The notes beneath the pieces are model-generated. The model made no database searches. It was not told the DNA's origin and saw only the letters and a list, made by a program, of their open reading frames with translations. The position numbers were made by a program, and so were the translations under genes. DNA of 64,000 nt, from NCBI GenBank assembly GCA_026770025.1, contig JAMXDE010000036.1, positions 248,001 to 312,000 on the forward strand. The letters run 5' to 3'. The stretch comes from Craspedostauros australis. Taxonomy: Eukaryota; Bacillariophyta; Bacillariophyceae; Mastogloiales; Achnanthaceae. Below are positions 41,475 through 51,096 of the stretch, piece by piece (the first letter of the stretch is position 1; each line of letters begins with the position of its first letter).

Positions 41475-41570
41475 GATGGATGATGGGAGGTTGTCAAAAC
41501 AGATTTGGGCCTGTTCGATCTCCATGGTGCGAAGTGATGTGATGTGATGTGATGTGGAGTGGTAATGCAC
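37320..41570 (-). CDS. STAND-like AAA_16 ATPase with long helical/TPR-like C-terminus, copy A
   Basis: 1,416 residues, intronless, ATG start. After a Thr/Asn/Glu-rich ~105-residue leader comes QFLGREAELEQLKAL, the start of the AAA_16 (Orc1/MalT-like) NTPase. Walker A is GVSGTGKSALVD (about 172) and Walker B YMFLDDLQW (about 357). Downstream signatures of the STAND group are present: LLLGAIRQD, DGNVFFALQALEEL, a winged-helix-like DLPMQLQQVLSIAAYIRSMFD, and YHFAHDRIQQAA. The rest (about 620-1,400) is mostly amphipathic helices of TPR type (YEVGYKLCDEVLERA, MEMELRLLQSL). No kinase, cyclase or histidine-kinase domain follows. STAND proteins are ATP-switched signalling scaffolds, often sensing ligands through their repeats. 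The copy differs from copy B mainly in one block, residues about 938-1195. Confidence 0.85.
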   Translation of the reverse strand: MHYHSTSHHITSLRTMEIEQAQICFDNLPSSIGEFQKDGYSSTEAEEEGEQNVSTTFSSIDDGSGDAEDDANPNTNPNTNTTTNDDGTGTVGPSSGVAPWKDTSQFLGREAELEQLKALKDKVIGEHKSDATTTPSPQEPSTDEADNKVKPEPSSTPKATKKLDVHPAVLVWGVSGTGKSALVDHFLETCCICGKGSNQKQTKTEQAGAGDAAPSCSCCYVLRGKYDEYTGKSDPFSAIAQAIQDFTTQLKNGPKEELDRMRECARAAFPNGGLRPLVKVVPSLSILTSKSARGGASVMSQSVSRRDNYSTSMNASTANGDGSSPAAGGAMTEKMWNQLQYIFVQFIKAVSTKERPIYMFLDDLQWSAEVGLSLIAWLVADSGLQNFLLLGAIRQDTNPHTDEPLDLTPDHPLARCLVTPLSAEDTANDSNQKAEGPDDRSTTSATTSLSQAGKRRPPRTLQQITITNLTLDDMTAWLSSMLDCNDIEDLSEKLHAKTDGNVFFALQALEELERKDILAFNSISHRWEWSLSNPGDDDDSNAGSAQLPISDNIIGIIESKLRDLPMQLQQVLSIAAYIRSMFDISVLHRVLESERKHVDGEIDSMARISSKQELSSMLDHAVLERLISNPIGGTKYHFAHDRIQQAAQGMIPAGEARDKLRVRIGHCLLQMYRRMQTRLQEDEEEEHGNDANHGTDHEPKKQRKSHPQGKVAMPSQSTDSVTSTETFTSTVTTSEVDDGLLFVAADHLNTVQTKDHMFSAIMNLEVGEKATEMAALEAAAGYLRMAHEALQRVRTGSSPNTSSKTKGSTGTQAAASPSIWDSDEHYDICLRVYRARADVELSIGNYEVGYKLCDEVLERARSPDDKALTHFSMARALTRQDRHRDCMEMELRLLQSLKAFPSRWYSLHTMMTRMKVKHFLKNNTNEKILARSWMTDKKKLTTMTIGADFTMCTIAINNVDLTTLNACKMLCTSIKHGICAETGSAFGAYGFLLSGTKEQALAQRCMKIGDLILEQVDGRHLEGMFRLTSATYVNSFRSTFKDALRDYKKGYHRSMEVGEFGIGILNYQNCVMQGLMYGLELKSVHKANEEALDQLDTYKLRAYEGLSDNYRVMFRVMLKEDPIDWDEIEALSRRDPTVEKFDPSNVLKDCTMFYSRGYLALFHRRYAMADPLFSNFCILATGNPSALTALADTYTLGVINAERYRETGNQQHLTILRKKTKKLKKMTKARGRAWIHLVLILEAEDLAVTMKNKRHSRIQHAYNIAILAAIRAGCIQDAAMVNELAGEHYLQCGSKDMVGDYFVHAVDYYKAWGCKIKVDDVMQRRKKFLKHVNDPNRKRPEGLTDDGKGNYLFGITRDTFTGAITTRGAGLEAFIDAEDGPEQGAGVLVFGSELGDGVEGSVGLDEDELSVLTDIA
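37985..38757 (-). other. Hypervariable block of the ATPase gene, copy A
   Basis: Residues about 938-1195. Compared with 60,511-61,283, about 40 residues differ here, against about 14 in the ~900 comparable residues before it and one in the ~220 after it. Runs such as LTTMTIGADFTMC versus LTAMMIRADFNMC, and NFCILATGNPSALTALADTY versus NFVFLAMGDPSSLVALTETY, show the density. The block sits in the helical repeat region, not in the ATPase. Confidence 0.8.
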
Positions 41571-42995
41571 AAGAGAGAGAGAGAGTGATCGATTTTGGCC
41601 AAGGTGGCAATGTTATGACCTTCGAACTTCTCTTGCAGAATGATCATTCACCTTTGAGCAAAGCAGCGCGTGGATTGCCACGAGATTGCCACGAGATTGT
41701 TGCAAGATCGGCAGGAGCCGGGAAGTTGAGAGTGCTGAGGGAGTGAGACCCTGTCACTTGATTTGATCTCTGCTGGTGCCACGTGATGCTGTTGATAGCG
41801 AAACAAGAAAAAGCATGATGGCATTTCCTTGTTTGCTTGATTGATTGTCTGTTTTTGGTTGTTCCGCTGTCGACCCTGCCGCGGAAAGAGGCGGGTATCG
41901 CGCGACTTGCTTCCAAAAAGCGTCGCCTCTCATTCCGCTCGCGCCATTTCTGCTTCGAAGCAAACTGTGACGGCTTATCAGATCTTGATGACATCTTCAC
42001 ACCAACAAGCAAGAGGTTGGGCGCCTTGACTTTTGGCGGGTGAGAGAATGGCATCAAAGTCAAGACTGGACGAGCGACAGAGATGCATCCCTGTGCCAAA
42101 GTACCCTCGTCGATGGCGCGGCCGTTTCCTGTTTGGACTCTTTGTGACTGGATGGCCGACGTCCCTCGTGCCAGATCCACTGCCTCCCAAAGTGGCATGG
42201 GCGAAGACGCTCTTGTGAAGACAAGATCCGTGCTGCAGCTTTTTTGGATCCTGATCGTCGATGACAAAAAGGCAGGACAACGTCTGGGTGGAGCGAGGAG
42301 TGGAACGCCCGCTTCCGCGACGGCCGTTTGCCAACGAGCGACTGAATGCTGGCACACGTTTTTGCATCTTTGTTTGGCTACTGTGAGTCCCATGTATCGA
42401 AATCACGAGCGAATCAGAACACACGATGAATCTCACATCGCAGAGTATCATCGTGATCGTACTGTTGGAGGGTCCAGTCGATTCAGTCGGCGCACTTTCG
42501 ATAAGTGTGGCATATCAGTATCTACCGCTATATCCAAGACCAAAAACACGCTTGACTTGTCGCGATCGCTGTTGTTGGTGTTGTCATTGCTTGCAAATTG
42601 GTGCCAGTTATGCAATTGCATTGCAACCTATGCAATGGTGTGTTTGGGATGCTAATACGCTAAACTAGCATTTAGGTTAGGAGAGGATTTCCTGACACTC
42701 ATGACTCACTCTCACTCGGATTGGTCCGGACCACACCTTGGATATCGCCACGTTTGGAGCAAGCATGAGTCATTGAAGAAGATCTTTGGACCCTTGGATC
42801 CAAGAAAAAGGATTCCAATGACCAGGTCATTGGAACTCTTTCCATAGGAATCTCAATGTCCGGCCAAGCCAGCCGGATCCAGGGAACAGCAAGACATGGA
42901 ACCTGTATTGCAGACCTTTGCCATGCTCCCATCTCAATGAACGGAACCACCTGTGGTACTGGTGCTACACAGCCCTACGACCCTTTTGTGAAAAC
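41571..42995. other. Upstream region of ATPase copy A, no gene recognised
   Basis: GATGT pentamer units directly precede the ATG (41,537-41,556). The rest has only short frames. The last ~330 bp (42,660-42,995) may be part of an old transposable element, judging by the adjoining solo LTR, but no retroelement protein can be read. Confidence 0.4.
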
Positions 42996-43793
42996 TGTTA
43001 GGAATCGGGAGTACGACTTTGTCAAGATACCTACGGTTACCGCACCTCTCCATACATCATGACGTCTCAATAGATTCAACTATTGTTGATCACACTCGGA
43101 CCACCTTGTAGCATGTCCTACCTCAGATGACCATCCATGACTGGCATCACACCCAGTCATGCCCTGCAACAGAGTCTGTCCATGGTCTGTCACAAGAATG
43201 AGTGCGAACCTGGGATCCGACCACAAGGGATGCATCTGCGCATGAGCCAAGACTATGAATGGTACAAACAATGCATCTCTAACAAGTTGACATGCCTCGA
43301 TGGATAGAGACACTCCAGAATTTCCCAAAAGGGAGAAACACTGAGCAAGAGAAATGGAGGCGATCCCTCAGTCACCCAAGAGCACGAATGGTGACATGAC
43401 ATGTGACAAAGACAATCACAGAAAATGTGGTGGCAGCATGGGAGGAATACTGAGGTATTGACGATGATGTGGGATCGATCGACATGAGACCCATGGCAAG
43501 GTACCTGCATGGCTACAAGATGTCCTGCATGGCTACAAGATGTCCTGCATGAGTGTAGAAGAGAAACAAAGCTACTGAAATGCGCCATGAGATGGCAAGA
43601 GAGAGAGAGAGAGAGAGCAAGATGATGATACAGATGAAAGCAACCATGGGCATGCATATGATCATGGTGTGCTACTATGGATTTTGCTTGCTATTGAATT
43701 GGGGTTGAGAGGAGACAATATGATTGATCCCACAGTTCAAAACGGTACGATCTAACAACAACTTAGATTACTAATAACTCTGGATTCCCAACA
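42996..43793 (+). repeat. Solo LTR of a Copia-like element
   Basis: 798 bp beginning TGTTAGGAATCGGG and ending GGATTCCCAACA. Both ends resemble the 793-bp LTR at 51,757 (TGTCAGGAATCGGG ... GGATTTCCAACA), while the middle has diverged beyond recognition, so it belongs to a related family. A 20-bp unit (CTGCATGGCTACAAGATGTC) is doubled near 43,507-43,546, and a GA-rich tract lies at 43,597-43,618. Flanking five-base sequences (AAAAC, AGTAT) do not match, so the target duplication is lost or the element is rearranged. Confidence 0.7.
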
Positions 43794-44788
43794 AGTATTG
43801 GTTGATTGGTGATGCCGTCCACACACATTGAGCCTAAGATGGCTATACTCGATGTGCCTTGTCTTTTAATCAATTAATACTGCATTTGGTACCGCGGTTT
43901 AAATATTAGCTCAAACTAGTATTCCCATTAGTCGTGTTAAGATTTAGTCTAGTTAGTCAAATGCACGACTGCTCAGAATGTTTGAGCGGGATTGAAGCGT
44001 GACTCGATGTCGGTGGGATGGGGTCCCACGGAGTCTCTCCCCACGAATCGTGCTCGACTTAGGACGAAATCGCTCGTCTGACCAATTTGGGGATTGAGCG
44101 ATTGTGCCATCCCACACCACTTATGGGTGTAACATAGGTTGTCCTGGATGGACAAACGTACCAGACCGTTGAATGAACATCATTCCCCAAAAGCGATCGG
44201 AAGAGAGTGAACAACAAACACTCTCCGGCCATCACGAAAATGATGTCTCCTCCCTCGAATGGCAACATCGGCACCGCGATGAATGCACGTGGGAGACTCA
44301 ACGCTCCGCTATGCTACTACTAATAGAGATGATGCAGATCCAACTACAATGGATGCTGCTCATCAACTGCTCACAATCCTTTTGAAAGTCTCATTTGGAT
44401 TCGTTACAGCTTTAAAGACTAAGAAACACACTCACACACAAACTCACCAACCTACTGCACTACCACGGATTGATCACCCTTCGGCGTACAGTAAGTTACC
44501 CTCGTTTTCTATATCGTTCTATCATTAAACAAGCCTCCCAGAGCACTCAACTCCGCTCTGCGAGCCACAAATGTGCCTGGATCAGGGTGCGCTGGTCTCG
44601 TTTTTGTTCGACGAGATTTCAGGACCGTACGTACCGCACTTTGTGGTGTACTCTGTGCAGCTCTCCTCCATGCTACTCTACTCTACTATGCAGTCTACGC
44701 ACAGTGTGAGGTCGCAATCTCAACTGGATTAACCACCTTGAACCATATTTACCGCAACCTTTAGGCTTATTCGTTTCTCTTGACTGAT
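43794..44788. other. Intergenic sequence between the solo LTR and the first Copia element
   Basis: About 1 kb with no gene. Frames are short and without domain features. It could be part of the original duplication unit or older repeat debris. Confidence 0.4.
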
Positions 44789-44793
44789 GCTGT
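44789..44793. repeat. Target-site duplication of Copia element 1 (left)
   Basis: GCTGT directly before the 5' LTR; the same five bases follow the 3' LTR at 51,194-51,198. Five bases is the usual duplication for Copia integrases. Confidence 0.88.
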
Positions 44794-44890
44794 TGTCACA
44801 GTCTGGCCTATGTCCGTCTGTGCTCGTCTCTCTCACCACAGGAACATCTCATAAATTCTGTGTTTCCCCAATTCACAGTCTCCTCTCACA
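44794..44890 (+). repeat. 5' LTR of Copia element 1
   Basis: 97 bp, starts TGTCACAGTCTGG and ends CTCCTCTCACA; identical to 51,097-51,193. It is very short for an LTR and no clear TATA box lies inside it. Confidence 0.92.
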
Positions 44891-45064
44891 GGTTTTCGAG
44901 CCTTCTTTCTGACCTCACGGTCCTATACGCGTTTTCACTGCCGTTCCACCCAGCCCAGCGCCGTCATTGGTCTGATCGCTGGTGTTCGGGCTGTGTTTCG
45001 CACACACACAATTCAAAAAAAAAAAAAAAACACACGCTCTTCCGTCTTTTTCGCACTCGCCACC

Positions 45065-46967
45065 ATGACGCGCAACAACAACTCTCCCAGCACTGGCGGG
45101 TCCAACGCTGATGGCCATGTTGATGGCGCACCTCCGGCTGATGGTGTACCACAGGGTGATGCCGATAACGGCTTACAGCCTCCGCCAAATGCAGTGGAGT
45201 TCACGCCTGGCGCTCTGGTTCGGCCCATCCTCCGCACGGCGTTCTTCTCTCCGCGCGGCATTGAAGTCATCGTGAAGTACTTCCAGTACTGTGAAGATGA
45301 AGATGCCGTCTGGGGGCGCCTGCACCATCTACTGTCGATCGAGGATGATCGTCGCACGTCTACGGCGCTTCAGCGCTTTGGCGACGTTGACCCCGCTGAT
45401 CTAAACGAACTCAAGACTCTACGTGGGTGGTTTCAGAAGTCCGCCCTACCTACTGCCTTCCAGTGGGGCGACTTCAGCTCGACCATGTACCGCGGCGGCA
45501 TTCCCATGGGTCCGTCCGAGGGCGGTGCTGCTGCTGCTCCCCAAGACAGCGCCCACGATGATTCCAACGTGGGTGCGACTACGCATGACGCCTCAGGTCA
45601 CACCCTGGGCAATACGGGTGATGCGGCAGGTGATCCTCACAGCTTCGTGACTGATCCAGACCTCGCTGCCATGTTCAATGCGGGTGTTGACACTCCTGAC
45701 ACGCGCACGCCGCGTGCGCGTCCTGCGCGGTTCGCTCCAAGCCCGGTCGTACCAACGCGAACCGGAGGGTGTCCTGACTTCTACGAGGACATCCGGCGTG
45801 AAGAAGCCGCCAACCGTGCCAAGTACAAGAACACCATGCCGTATGGCGCCGACCTTGGGCCGCACCCCACTTGGAAGGTGTGGGCCAGTGCTCGAGTTCA
45901 CATTGATTTGCGCGGTTTTTTCCGATGCATACATCCCCAAGCTCTCCTCGCTTGAACCGCATGCCATCTGCACTTGGTACAACCATTACCAGCAGGTGGC
46001 TTCGCAGTTTGGCGTTCATGTCATTCCGCTCTCCATGTACCGTGTGGATTGCGTTGTCTTCCCGTCCTCACTTCCAAGCGCCACCATTGCGGCGATCAAC
46101 AATGCGCACTTCCTCAAGCTCACCACACCCGGGACTCTTGAGATAGCTCCTGACACGCCTCTGGCTTTGCATAGCCAGGCGTTCCTCCAAGAACGTGGCC
46201 ACGAGATGTTGAGTGCCTTCAACTTTCTGCACCGCGTGCTGCAATACACCGTCACCGCACCCGCGGCTGCTGGTCTCCCAGTGCCGCCCAAATTTGTTGC
46301 TGCCAATGGCATCATTGGGTTTGCGACGGCGCTGATGGCATTCCTGAACCAGCACGGCAGTGCACATCAGTACAGTCCGCGTCGAGCGGCTGTGCACTTC
46401 CTTGATGAAGTCGGACGTGCAGGGCATAATGTCCGGCAGTTCCGTGAGATGGTCCTAGCTGTCCCAGAGCACGCGCCGCTCCCTGACGGATTACACGTTG
46501 GGGAACTGGCTGTCAAGATGGCGGATGCATCGGACTCGGGACGCACGGCCCACGCTGTCACGCGCTCTCAACGCAAGGGCGTGCGGTTTGACGATGAGCG
46601 CTCAGAAGGTCGCAAGTCCCGCAGCCCTGAGCGTTCCCGTGGACGTCGCGACGATGACGGCGAGGGACGACGAGTTTTTCGCCAGCCGGCGCCCGGCGCA
46701 GTGTGCGATGCATGTGGTCGGCGCGGCCATCATGCGGAAAGTTGCATCTTCCTTGCACGTCACAGGCTCCTTGCGCAGTATTGCGAGAAGCATGCGGAGC
46801 TGGCCGACAAGCTCAGCATCGCTCTGCGTCGCATCGGCAAGAACGATGCCCGGCGCGCGATCGCAAGGCTCCTCAAGGTTGACGACGGCGATGCCGAATG
46901 GTCCAGTGAGCCGTCTGACGAGGAACTCCTTGTTGCCATGATGCACTTGGAACAGGATTTTCCATAA
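45065..46967 (+). CDS. gag of Copia element 1, with a +1 frame break
   Basis: The first part reads from ATG 45065 to a TGA at 45,953-45,955 (297 codons including the stop). The second part is in the next frame (+1) and ends with TAA at 46,965-46,967. The crossover most likely lies at the six-T run 45,916-45,921, since neither frame gives Gag-like sequence on the other side of it. The second part carries a retroviral-type zinc knuckle, CDACGRRGHHAESC (CX2CX4HX4C), after an Arg/Ser-rich stretch, and ends in an acidic tail. Gag packages the element RNA into virus-like particles. The break may be a programmed +1 shift, a disabling mutation or a sequencing error in the homopolymer; the sequence alone cannot decide. 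pol is in the same frame as the first part. Confidence 0.7.
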
Positions 46968-47008
46968 GCCGGCGAGCAGGGGCACCTCCTCGTGAACGGC
47001 TTCAGCAC

Positions 47009-50000
47009 ATGGATAGCGCGGCAGGCGCAGGGAATGTCACTACAGGTGACTCGCTGCCGGTGCTTGGCAACAACCCTGCGCAACGCGACGCTGTGGTACA
47101 GCGTCAAGCCCGTGACTGGACCATGGTGGACGCTTCTTGCATGTCCAACGTATACCACGCACATTCGGTGTGTGCGGATGGTTGCGACACGCCGCTATTG
47201 CATCAAGTGGTCCCCGTCGGGCAGTTCAATCACATTGTGGGACAACAGTGTGATCTGGGCGCCAACATCTCCGTGACCAATGTCAAGACTATGCTCACCG
47301 ACTGCCAAGCTCTCGCACACCCGATCAACCTATCAGGTGCGGATGCAAGATCCACAGCCATGATGTGCTCACACCGGGGCACCTTTCCCTTTCGGTTGGA
47401 TGATGGCGACGTCATTCCGATTCCGATGTTCTTCTGTGAGCATGTTTCCGCCACATTGCTGTCGCCGCAGCTCATATGTGAACACTCCCAAGTTTTTCAC
47501 ACATTCGACGTTGTGTGCCGAGATCGGGATGATCCGCATGTCCGGTTTTACACACAGGATGCTGTGGCATACAAGCGTGCTTCCATGGTACGGATGAATG
47601 ATCTCTTCTTCTTCTCCACCATGTACTCTGCACGAAGACATGTTGCTCACACCGTAAACGGCGCATTGTCATATGAACTGTGGCATCAACGCCTTGGACA
47701 CCCTGGTCATCGACAGATGGTGCAGTTGCCTAAACATTCAATCGGGCTACCGTCTTCTGTGGCCCAAGAACGACACCCCTTACACTCTTGTGACACGTGC
47801 CTGGACGCGCATGCACAACGTCAACCAAGAGGTGGCACATCCAATGTGGACCATCTGCTGAATGGGTCGCGATTTCACCTGGACTTCGGGTACATGCGTG
47901 CCAGTTCGGCCCAGTACCACAAGGTCAAGCACATGCCTCCTGTGGTGGCGTCCTTTGATGGGTGCACTGCGTACCTTGTCATTGTGGATGCGGTATCCCG
48001 GTACACTTGGGTGTTTCCAACCGATGGCAAGCGTGCTCCCGTTGCGCTTGTACAGGAGCATCTGCAGCGATTTGGGCTCAAGGCAGGGTACCGTGCTCTG
48101 CGCGTTGACCATGGTGGCGAACTATTCACTTCAAAAGAGTTCGCGCGAATGGTTCGGGATGCTGGGTACGTCCTAGAGCCCACTGGTTCCGGTGTGCATC
48201 ACCGCAATGGAAAGGTCGAACGCCTCAATCGGGTACTTGCGGTCATGGTGCGGTCCATGCTGTACGGAGCCGGCCTGGAACCCAAGTTCTGGTCTGCCGC
48301 AGTTGTCCACTCTGCGTATATTCGCAATCGGATGTGGCACTCTGCCATTGGGCGTACGCCTTACGAGGCGCTCAACGGCACGAAACCAGACATTGCGCAT
48401 TTGCGTGTGTTTGGGGCACTGGTCACCGTGCGCAAACCTGACAAGCCTACACGCAAGCTTGACGTCCACACGTACCGTGGCGTATTCCTGGGATTTCTCG
48501 GGGACGGCGTCAACATCCGCTACTTTGACACGACATCCAACACAGTCAAGATCGGGGGATCCGTGGTGTTCGATGAAGCGCACTTCATGAGTGACAAGCG
48601 TCCTCCTTCCGCGCAGCTTCTGTTCGAACTCGGCGCCGGCCTTTTGAACGTTGACGACGGGTCTGTCTCTGTCAAGGATGACGAAGGCAACGAGGTGTCC
48701 GCGAACGTGCCACCTGCGTGTCAACCAACGTTGGTGCGTGACAAGGCCCCTCGTACGTGTCAGGATGCTACCGTCGTACCTCTACCACTTCGGGAGGGAC
48801 TGATCATGCCCACTGGTGCTTCCGCCGCTGCCGTCTCTACAGATGTCAGCGTGCGCGACGTCATGCTCCTTGATCTCTCAAGTCATCCGTTCGAAACGGC
48901 GTTCGATGTGGACATCCCACTGTTCGGGCAACATCCGCAGCTCGGGATTATCTGGAACACTGACAACTCGCGCGGCCGTCTTCGACTCCTCGATATTCCG
49001 TCTGGACATCGAGCTCGGCGAATTCCTCAATGGCGGTCTCGGCTACGGCACGCATACCTACTTGCCGTGAATGGAGTGGAAGTGTACAACGTCCGTGGGC
49101 TCGAACAGGCAGTCTCCATGGCTCGTGCAGATGGGAATCCGCATGCCGTCATGACTTTCGCCTTCGACGCCGTCAGAAACACACTGTCCGAAAAAGGGCT
49201 CATACAGCTCTACTTCGATCAGTGGAGGGATATCCGGGACCTGTGTCGGAGGGCGAAGCAGATGCAACAAAATGATGGAGTACATGACACACGCACCGCT
49301 TTGAAGCTCACAAGACGGACTCTTCGCAAGCAAGATGACTGGGAACTTTGGCGACAGTCGGAGCACAAACAGTTGCAACAATACGCGGACCAAGGCATGT
49401 TTGGTACACCGGTTGCAGCGCGACCGGGTGACCAGGTGTTCCATTGGGTGTGGGTCTACGTTCTCAAGCAGAATCCCACCGAGACGCGGCGCAAGGCGCG
49501 AGCAGTCTGTGATGGTTCGCCGCGCGCTGGCAAAGCCGTGATTACCGGACACACATTTACTGCCACTCCAGATGCCACGGACTTCAGGCTATTTCTTGCC
49601 ATCGCAGCCATGGAGAACAAATGTGTATATGGTGCAGACGTCTCCAATGCATTTGCTGAAGCACCATGCGGGGCTCAGAAGTACTTCATGCATGTGGACC
49701 AACCGTATTCTGACTGGTGGGAGTCGCAGGGCAATTCACCGATACCTCAAGGTCACGTCATACCCATTCAGAAGAACCTACAAGGACATCCCGAGGCGCC
49801 ACGACAATGGGCGCGTCACATTGATGCGCAGTTACAACGAATGGGGTTCGTTCCTACCACGCACGCTCCGTGCCTCTACCGTGCGCGATATCAAGGTCAG
49901 GATGTGCTATTTCTTCGACAAGTCGATGACTTTGCAATCGCGTGTGCGACGGAGGACACGTACGCTCGCATATGCAACGAACTGGACTCGTTCCTCTTTG

Positions 50001-51025
50001 TTCCCATGAAGCGATTTGGTGTGCTTCGGCACTTCAATGGCACCGACCTCATTCAGACCAGCACGCACATCTCCATGCACAATGGTACATATCTGAGCAA
50101 GGTGTTTGAGCGCCATGCGTGGCGTGATATGCATGGGGTACGAACACCTATGGCGGTCGACAACAGCCACATCAAGATGTTGGACGGTGAGACGCCTCTC
50201 GATGCAAAAGGCCTCAGGGATGCGCAGCAGAACTTTGGATCATACCGTGCTGCCATAGGAGAGTTGATCTGGCCCATGGTGACGTGCCGGCCGGACATCG
50301 CTTTTCCCGTGGTGAAGCTTGCACAATTCTCTGCTGCTCCAGGCCTCGCACACTTTGCTGCCGTCAAGCGTGTATTCAGATATCTCTTCGCCACCCGCGA
50401 ACAAGGCATCACTTTTCATCGCACGAAGGTGGTGGCGTATCTTCCGCACGTGGCTGTCCCGCTGCGTGTTTCGGAGCCGCATGATGCACGCCACGTTCAT
50501 CCAGATGAAGACCCCTCCGTGGTGTACGGGTACGCTGACAGCGACTGGGCGTCTGACTCAAGGCATCGACGCTCCGTGTCTAGCATGGCGTTCAAACTCG
50601 CCGGTGGCGCGGTGGCGTGGAAAGCAAGGGTTCAGCCGACTGTCGCAATGTCCAGCACTGAAGCAGAGCTTCTGTGTGCTTCCGATGCGGGTCGAATGGC
50701 GTTGTGCCTCCGCAGCACGCTCGATGAGCTCGGCGTGCTTCAGTCTCATGCCACGGTGCTTTATGAAGACAATCGAGGGGCTCTTATGATCGCCAACGCA
50801 GGTCAGCCCTCGCGTCGAACCCGCCACGTGGAAATTCGACATTTTGCCATTCAGCAATGGGTGGAGAATGCGATGGTGGTATTTAGAGACATCGATTCCG
50901 CGGTCAATGCTGGTGACATCGGTACCAAGCAAACTACGCCGCCGCTCTTTGTTCGGCATTGGGACAATCTATCTGGGCGCAACGTTCCTCCGTGGTCGGC
51001 AGCTCTTGCACCGGCTCATGTATGA
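47009..51025 (+). CDS. Pol polyprotein of Copia element 1
   Basis: 1,338 residues from ATG 47009; the frame is open a little further upstream, so entry by -1 frameshift from gag is also possible. Protease: CDLGANISVTN near 82, with DLG instead of the usual D(S/T)G. Pre-integrase zinc site: WHQRLGHPGH to SCDTCLDAH (about 224-265). Integrase catalytic Asp near 291 (HLDFGYM), Asp near 366 (RVDHGGEL) and Glu near 403 (HRNGKVERLN). A PDZ-like segment lies at about 639-719. Reverse transcriptase about 811-1027, with FLRQVDDFAIA at the active site, Gln replacing the Tyr of YVDD. RNase H about 1173-1317: GYADSDWASD, MSSTEAELLC, YEDNRGA. No internal stop is present, so pol looks intact. Confidence 0.93.
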   Translation: MDSAAGAGNVTTGDSLPVLGNNPAQRDAVVQRQARDWTMVDASCMSNVYHAHSVCADGCDTPLLHQVVPVGQFNHIVGQQCDLGANISVTNVKTMLTDCQALAHPINLSGADARSTAMMCSHRGTFPFRLDDGDVIPIPMFFCEHVSATLLSPQLICEHSQVFHTFDVVCRDRDDPHVRFYTQDAVAYKRASMVRMNDLFFFSTMYSARRHVAHTVNGALSYELWHQRLGHPGHRQMVQLPKHSIGLPSSVAQERHPLHSCDTCLDAHAQRQPRGGTSNVDHLLNGSRFHLDFGYMRASSAQYHKVKHMPPVVASFDGCTAYLVIVDAVSRYTWVFPTDGKRAPVALVQEHLQRFGLKAGYRALRVDHGGELFTSKEFARMVRDAGYVLEPTGSGVHHRNGKVERLNRVLAVMVRSMLYGAGLEPKFWSAAVVHSAYIRNRMWHSAIGRTPYEALNGTKPDIAHLRVFGALVTVRKPDKPTRKLDVHTYRGVFLGFLGDGVNIRYFDTTSNTVKIGGSVVFDEAHFMSDKRPPSAQLLFELGAGLLNVDDGSVSVKDDEGNEVSANVPPACQPTLVRDKAPRTCQDATVVPLPLREGLIMPTGASAAAVSTDVSVRDVMLLDLSSHPFETAFDVDIPLFGQHPQLGIIWNTDNSRGRLRLLDIPSGHRARRIPQWRSRLRHAYLLAVNGVEVYNVRGLEQAVSMARADGNPHAVMTFAFDAVRNTLSEKGLIQLYFDQWRDIRDLCRRAKQMQQNDGVHDTRTALKLTRRTLRKQDDWELWRQSEHKQLQQYADQGMFGTPVAARPGDQVFHWVWVYVLKQNPTETRRKARAVCDGSPRAGKAVITGHTFTATPDATDFRLFLAIAAMENKCVYGADVSNAFAEAPCGAQKYFMHVDQPYSDWWESQGNSPIPQGHVIPIQKNLQGHPEAPRQWARHIDAQLQRMGFVPTTHAPCLYRARYQGQDVLFLRQVDDFAIACATEDTYARICNELDSFLFVPMKRFGVLRHFNGTDLIQTSTHISMHNGTYLSKVFERHAWRDMHGVRTPMAVDNSHIKMLDGETPLDAKGLRDAQQNFGSYRAAIGELIWPMVTCRPDIAFPVVKLAQFSAAPGLAHFAAVKRVFRYLFATREQGITFHRTKVVAYLPHVAVPLRVSEPHDARHVHPDEDPSVVYGYADSDWASDSRHRRSVSSMAFKLAGGAVAWKARVQPTVAMSSTEAELLCASDAGRMALCLRSTLDELGVLQSHATVLYEDNRGALMIANAGQPSRRTRHVEIRHFAIQQWVENAMVVFRDIDSAVNAGDIGTKQTTPPLFVRHWDNLSGRNVPPWSAALAPAHV

Positions 51026-51096
51026 TTTGCGTATTTAGTTTTAGTTAATTAGTGTTCCGATCGAGTGGCCCTCTGGACCTCGCGATCGTGGGGGGG

